Of a stretch of DNA of 64,000 bases, positions 59,239-64,000 are shown in pieces. A program made the translations under genes and the position numbers. The notes below the pieces were generated by a model that did no database searches, had not been told where the DNA came from, and saw only the letters and a program-made list of their open reading frames with translations. The stretch is from Henriciella sp. (GTDB lineage: Bacteria; Pseudomonadota; Alphaproteobacteria; Caulobacterales; Hyphomonadaceae), in NCBI RefSeq assembly GCF_029936995.1, contig NZ_JAPYRE010000001.1, positions 682,001 to 746,000 on the forward strand. The letters run 5' to 3'. Within the stretch, counting starts at the first letter, position 1; the number at the start of each line of letters is the position of its first letter.

Positions 59239-62200
59239 ATGCGCCAAGACGTCGCCAGCATCCTGAACCCGAACGCCCCGGCTACCAGCTTTGAGGCGAT
59301 CAAGATTTCCATCGCCAGCCCGGAGAAAATCCGGTCCTGGTCTTCCGGTGAGATCAAGAAGCCGGAAACGATCAACTACCGGACCTTCAAGCCCGAGCGT
59401 GAAGGCCTGTTCTGTGCCCGTATCTTCGGTCCGATCAAGGACTATGAGTGCCTTTGCGGGAAGTATAAGCGTATCAAGTATCGCGGCATTGTCTGCGAGA
59501 AGTGCGGTGTCGAGGTTACGCTCGCCAAGGTTCGCCGCGAGCGCATGGGCCACATCGATCTCGCTGCGCCGGTCGCGCACATCTGGTTCCTGAAGTCGCT
59601 TCCGTCCCGGATCGCGACGCTGATCGACATGCCGCTCAAGGATGTCGAGCGCGTTCTCTATTTCGAGAGCTATGTCGTCATCGAGCCGGGCCTCACCCCG
59701 CTTGAGCCGAACCAGCTGCTCACCGAAGAAGAATATATGGAAGCCCAGGACGAGCATGGTGAAGACAGCTTCACAGCCATGATCGGTGCTGAGGCCGTGC
59801 GGGAACTGCTACGCGGTCTCGATCTGGAATCGCTGGGCGACCAGCTTCGCGAAGACCTCGCGGAGTCGACCAGTGAGCTGAAAACCAAGAAGTATTCCAA
59901 GCGCCTGAAGGTTGTCGAAGCCTTCCTGGCTTCCGGTGCGAAGCCGGAATGGATGATCATGACGATCGTTCCGGTGATCCCACCGGACCTTCGTCCGCTC
60001 GTCCCGCTGGACGGTGGCCGGTTCGCGACGTCGGACCTCAACGATCTCTATCGCCGGGTCATCAACCGGAATAATCGCCTGAAGCGCCTGATGGAGCTTC
60101 GTGCGCCGGATATCATCATCCGTAACGAGAAGCGGATGCTTCAGGAATCCGTCGATGCCCTGTTCGACAATGGCCGCCGCGGCCGCGTTATCACAGGCAC
60201 GAACAAGCGTCCCCTGAAGTCGCTTTCCGACATGCTGAAGGGCAAGCATGGCCGTTTCCGCCAGAACCTGCTTGGCAAGCGCGTCGACTATTCCGGCCGT
60301 TCGGTCATCGTGGTCGGCCCGAACATGAAGCTTCATGAGTGTGGCTTGCCGAAGAAGATGGCGCTGGAGCTGTTCAAGCCGTTCATCTATGCGCGTCTCG
60401 ACGCGAAGGGCCTGGCCGGCACCGTCAAGGCAGCGAAAAAGCTGGTCGAGAAGGAAAAACCGGAAGTCTGGGATATCCTCGAAGAGGTGATCCGCGAACA
60501 TCCGGTCATGCTGAACCGTGCGCCGACGCTGCACCGGCTCGGTATCCAGGCGTTCGAGCCGAAGCTCATTGAAGGCAAGGCCATTCAGCTTCACCCGCTG
60601 GTATGTGCGGCGTTCAACGCTGACTTCGACGGTGACCAGATGGCCGTTCACGTGCCGCTGTCGCTCGAAGCCCAGCTGGAAGCCCGCGTCCTGATGATGT
60701 CGACGAACAACATCCTCTCGCCGGCCAACGGCAAGCCGATCATCGTGCCGTCGCAGGATATCGTTCTCGGCCTCTATTACCTGTCGCTCGACAAGGACAA
60801 GGAGCCGGGCGAAGGCATGGCGATCTCTGACGTCGACGAGCTTGAGCACGCCCTGCACAGCGGCAAGCTTTCGTTGCATGCCAAGATCAAGGCGCGTTTC
60901 GAAGGCGTCGATGAAGAAGGTGAGCCGGAAGTCCGTGTGATTGACACGACGCCTGGCCGCTACATGATCGCGTCCCTGCTGCCGAAGATGAAAGGCATGC
61001 GTCCGGAAATCGTCAATGACCTGATGACCAAGAAGGCCATCTCGAAACTGATCGACGAGGTCTACCGGAACTGTGGCCAGAAGGCGACGGTGATCTTCTG
61101 TGACAAGCTGATGGAGCTCGGTTTCCGCGAAGCCTGTAAAGCCGGTATCTCGTTCGGCAAGGACGACATGAAAATCCCGGCGGCCAAGGCGAAGCTGGTA
61201 GAGGATACCCGCACGCAGGTTGCTGAGTACGAGCGCCAGTACGCCGAAGGCCTCATCACGCGCGGTGAGAAGTACAACAAGGTGGTCGACGCCTGGTCGA
61301 CCTGTACTGACAAGGTCGCCGACGCGATGATGGATGCTGCCGGCGAGGCGGCTATCGACGAGAAGACCGGCCGCATGGAAGAGACCAACTCGGTCTTCAT
61401 GATGGCGCACTCCGGTGCCCGTGGTTCCAAGAACCAGATGAAGCAGCTTGCTGGTATGCGCGGCCTGATGGCTAAGCCGTCTGGTGAGATTATCGAGACA
61501 CCGATTGTCTCGAACTTCAAGGAAGGCCTGACCGTCCTTGAATACTTCAACTCCACCCACGGTGCCCGTAAGGGTCTGGCCGATACGGCGCTCAAGACAG
61601 CCAACTCCGGTTACCTGACACGCCGTCTGGTTGATGTTGCTCAGGACTGTATCGTCGTTGAAGACGATTGCGGAACGGAGCAGGGCATCCAGATCGCACC
61701 CGTCATGGAAGGTGCCGACGTGGTTGTGCCGCTGTCGGAGCGCATTCTTGGCCGTACGGTTGGTGAGGATGTGAAGGATCCGAAGTCCGGAGAGCTCATC
61801 TGCCCGGCCAACACCTATCTCGATGAAGCCCTGTCACTGGCGATCGAGCATGCCGGTGTTGACGAAGTGAAGGTGCGTTCGCCGCTGACCTGTGAAACCA
61901 AGACCGGTGTTTGCGTGGCCTGTTACGGCCGTGACCTGGCTCGCGGTACAGTGGTCAACAAGGGTGAGGCGATCGGTGTTATCGCGGCCCAGTCGATCGG
62001 TGAGCCGGGTACACAGCTCACCATGCGTACCTTCCACATCGGTGGTGCGGCCTCCGTGGCCGAGGAATCGTCGGTGGAATCGGCCTTTGAGGGCAAGATA
62101 AAGTTCGAGAACGGTGACACCGTCACCCGCAGCGACAAGACGCTTGTCGTGGTTGGCCGTCAGATGTCCGTGTCGGTCATCGACGCAGACGGACGTACCC

Positions 62201-63435
62201 GCCAGACCTTCAAGCCGGGTTATGGTACACGTGTTCACGTCAAGGACGGGGCCAAGGTCAAGCCGGGCGACAAGCTGGCTGACTGGGATCCGTTTGCCCA
62301 GCCGCTGGTCTCTGAGATCGAGGGTGTTGCCAAGCTGATCGACGTTGTCGACGGCATGACAGCCCGCGACGAGACTGACGAAGCAACGGGCATTTCCTCC
62401 CGCGTGATCGTCGACTATCGTGGTGGCAAGGGGAACGATCTTCGTCCGTCCGTGCTCATCGTTGACGACAAGGGTGAGGCCAAGACCCTGCCGAACGGTA
62501 CTGAGGCCCGCTATCTTCTTTCGCCAGGGGCCATTCTCTCGGTCAATGACGGTGATGAAGTCGGTGCAGGTGACAGCCTGGCACGGACCTCGACAGGCGG
62601 TGCGAAGACGAAGGACATTACCGGTGGTCTGCCGCGGGTCGCAGAACTCTTCGAGGCCCGCCGCCCGAAAGAGCATGCGGTCATCGCCGATATTGACGGG
62701 CGTGTGTCCTATCTCCGCGACTACAAGAACAAGCGGAAGATTGCGATCCTGCCGGAAGAAGAGGGGGCCGACCCCGTCGAGTACCTCGTGCCGAAGAACA
62801 AGCGTATTTCCTTCCAGGATGGTGATTTCATCCGCCGCGGGGAATATCTCGTCGATGGCAACCCTGCACCTCAGGACATTCTGAGCTCGCTTGGTATCGA
62901 GGCGCTGGCCGAGTATCTCGTTGACGAGGTCCAGAAGGTGTATCGTCTGCAGGGCGTGCCGATCAACGACAAGCACATCGAAGTGGTTGTCCGGCAAATG
63001 CTGCAGAAGATCGAGATCACCGATCCGGGTACGACAACGCTGCTCAAGGGCGAGCATGTCGACCTGCTGGAACTCGACGAGGCCAATGCGGCCGTGCGCC
63101 GTTCGCGCAAGCAGGACCAGCGGGAAGCTTCCGGGGTTCCGGTTCTCCTTGGTATCACCAAGGCGTCCCTGCAGACGCGTAGCTTCATCTCCGCGGCATC
63201 GTTCCAGGAGACCACGCGCGTGCTCACCGAAGCTGCTATCCAGGGCAAGATGGACACGCTCGAAGGCCTCAAGGAAAACGTCATTGTCGGTCGCCTGATC
63301 CCTGCCGGGACCGGTGGCGGCATGCGTAATTTCCGCCGTGTGGCGGCCCAGCGCGACGCCAAGCTTCGGGCGAAGCGTCGTCAGGCTGCCGAAGAAGCAG
63401 CGGCTGCGCTTCCAGCGCCGGACGCTGCAGAATAG
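59239..63435 (+). CDS. rpoC: RNA polymerase beta' subunit
   Basis: The catalytic Mg motif [12 protein letters not shown] has D462, D464 and D466. The first zinc site is C71, C73, C86, C89 ([16 protein letters not shown]), and a second Cys cluster appears in [19 protein letters not shown]. Length 1398 is typical. It starts 87 bases after rpoB, with AAGGAG upstream of the ATG. Confidence 0.99.
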   Translation: MRQDVASILNPNAPATSFEAIKISIASPEKIRSWSSGEIKKPETINYRTFKPEREGLFCARIFGPIKDYECLCGKYKRIKYRGIVCEKCGVEVTLAKVRRERMGHIDLAAPVAHIWFLKSLPSRIATLIDMPLKDVERVLYFESYVVIEPGLTPLEPNQLLTEEEYMEAQDEHGEDSFTAMIGAEAVRELLRGLDLESLGDQLREDLAESTSELKTKKYSKRLKVVEAFLASGAKPEWMIMTIVPVIPPDLRPLVPLDGGRFATSDLNDLYRRVINRNNRLKRLMELRAPDIIIRNEKRMLQESVDALFDNGRRGRVITGTNKRPLKSLSDMLKGKHGRFRQNLLGKRVDYSGRSVIVVGPNMKLHECGLPKKMALELFKPFIYARLDAKGLAGTVKAAKKLVEKEKPEVWDILEEVIREHPVMLNRAPTLHRLGIQAFEPKLIEGKAIQLHPLVCAAFNADFDGDQMAVHVPLSLEAQLEARVLMMSTNNILSPANGKPIIVPSQDIVLGLYYLSLDKDKEPGEGMAISDVDELEHALHSGKLSLHAKIKARFEGVDEEGEPEVRVIDTTPGRYMIASLLPKMKGMRPEIVNDLMTKKAISKLIDEVYRNCGQKATVIFCDKLMELGFREACKAGISFGKDDMKIPAAKAKLVEDTRTQVAEYERQYAEGLITRGEKYNKVVDAWSTCTDKVADAMMDAAGEAAIDEKTGRMEETNSVFMMAHSGARGSKNQMKQLAGMRGLMAKPSGEIIETPIVSNFKEGLTVLEYFNSTHGARKGLADTALKTANSGYLTRRLVDVAQDCIVVEDDCGTEQGIQIAPVMEGADVVVPLSERILGRTVGEDVKDPKSGELICPANTYLDEALSLAIEHAGVDEVKVRSPLTCETKTGVCVACYGRDLARGTVVNKGEAIGVIAAQSIGEPGTQLTMRTFHIGGAASVAEESSVESAFEGKIKFENGDTVTRSDKTLVVVGRQMSVSVIDADGRTRQTFKPGYGTRVHVKDGAKVKPGDKLADWDPFAQPLVSEIEGVAKLIDVVDGMTARDETDEATGISSRVIVDYRGGKGNDLRPSVLIVDDKGEAKTLPNGTEARYLLSPGAILSVNDGDEVGAGDSLARTSTGGAKTKDITGGLPRVAELFEARRPKEHAVIADIDGRVSYLRDYKNKRKIAILPEEEGADPVEYLVPKNKRISFQDGDFIRRGEYLVDGNPAPQDILSSLGIEALAEYLVDEVQKVYRLQGVPINDKHIEVVVRQMLQKIEITDPGTTTLLKGEHVDLLELDEANAAVRRSRKQDQREASGVPVLLGITKASLQTRSFISAASFQETTRVLTEAAIQGKMDTLEGLKENVIVGRLIPAGTGGGMRNFRRVAAQRDAKLRAKRRQAAEEAAAALPAPDAAE

Positions 63436-63689
63436 GCGGTGGAATGGACCCGGATCGCAGCCGCGAGGGTCAGCGAGACTTGACGCGGCGGCTGCAGGGT
63501 CTTAACACGCGCCGAACGCTGGCTGGGGTCATCCGTCTGGATGGCTCCGAGCGGCCCCGAAAATGGTGCCGCAAGCTGGCCTAGTAGAGAATTGTTGGTC
63601 CGGCCGGGTCAGTCATATGGCCCCGTCGGGCTATCTTGGTTTGAACTGGTCCAATGGGGCCAAAGTAGAAAGTAGTCAAAAAGGCCCTC

Positions 63690-64000
63690 ATGCCCACGAT
63701 TCAACAGCTTATCCGCAATCCGCGCAAACCGAAGCCTGCGCGTCAGAAGACACCCGCCCTGAAGGGCAACCCGCAACGCCGCGGCGTCTGCACTCGCGTC
63801 TACACGACGACGCCGAAGAAGCCGAACTCGGCGCTTCGGAAGGTGGCCAAGGTGCGTCTGACGACCGGCTTCGAATCGCTTTGCTATATCCCGGGTGAAG
63901 GTCACAACCTGCAGGAGCACTCCGTGGTCCTGATCCGTGGTGGCCGCGTCAAGGACCTTCCGGGTGTCCGCTATCATATCCTGCGTGGCGTACTCGATAC
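63690..64000 (+). CDS. rpsL: 30S ribosomal protein S12 (3' end outside window)
   Basis: The start [19 protein letters not shown] at 63690 and the segments [20 protein letters not shown] and [20 protein letters not shown], then [11 protein letters not shown], identify S12; 103 codons are present. Lysines at the two classical streptomycin positions (in TPKKPNS and GRVKDLP) are retained, the susceptible form. The 254-base gap after rpoC shows no gene I can support. Confidence 0.97.
   Translation, partial: MPTIQQLIRNPRKPKPARQKTPALKGNPQRRGVCTRVYTTTPKKPNSALRKVAKVRLTTGFESLCYIPGEGHNLQEHSVVLIRGGRVKDLPGVRYHILRGVLD

Noticed and set aside
63563-63898. 111-aa ORF over the start of rpsL
   Set aside because: Out of frame with rpsL, which is unambiguous from 63690.

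Overview
The window is a chromosomal segment of a stalked or budding-type alphaproteobacterium, most likely Hyphomonadaceae or a close relative in the Caulobacterales group. The evidence is high GC content, a CckA hybrid histidine kinase, FlbT and an orphan FliM with CtrA-type TTAA-N7-TTAA boxes, a DksA with a single visible cysteine, PntAA/PntAB/PntB split transhydrogenase subunits, a sigma-EcfG type promoter and a GAAC-N7-GAAC LexA-type box. The genus is inferred, not proven.

Layout. 1-2.1 kb: the 5' part of a two-TM coiled-coil protein (TipN-like topology), a GNAT acetyltransferase and a small hypothetical gene. 2.3-4.6 kb: an AT-rich foreign gene encoding a 728-residue protein with a possible PIN-like core and a coiled-coil/two-TM C-terminus. 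4.6-6.8 kb: uvrB. 7.0-9.6 kb: an accessory cassette with an HNH nuclease, a DUF4145 protein and a trypsin-like protease. 9.7-11.6 kb: an acyl-CoA ligase between two decayed gene fragments, one the 3' end of the E1/transketolase gene at 14.1 kb and the other the 5' end of uvrB. This is the scar expected from a tandem duplication. 11.7-19 kb: a membrane protein, an HTH-TM-TPR protein, a pyruvate-dehydrogenase E1-type enzyme, a small stress-type protein, a DUF885 lipoprotein and a palindromic intergenic repeat. 19-29.8 kb: core metabolism (transhydrogenase, SDR, GalU, UDP-sugar epimerase, threonine dehydratase, SmpB, DapA, lytic transglycosylase).

29.8-30.2 kb holds a probable small minus-strand transcript: a 26-codon ORF behind an SD that fully matches the 16S rRNA tail, followed by three hairpins. 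30.2-36.8 kb: RcnB-like protein, ArfB, SDR, SodC, TlyA, an acyltransferase/hydroxylase pair and a MoxR ATPase. 36.9-48.3 kb: flagellar and cell-cycle functions (FlbT, DksA, FliM, CckA) interleaved with MarC, TerC and two cell-wall enzymes. 48.3-52.1 kb: two RNA methyltransferases, a coiled-coil membrane protein and an M48 lipoprotein protease. 52.3-64 kb: the ribosomal/RNA polymerase block rplK-rplA-rplJ-rplL-rpoB-rpoC-rpsL, without secE-nusG immediately upstream.

The points of most interest are the 728-residue membrane protein next to uvrB, the nuclease/DUF4145/protease cassette on the other side of uvrB, the duplication scar, and the small ORF with a perfect Shine-Dalgarno in a structured transcript. 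All functional names rest on motif reading only, without database searches.
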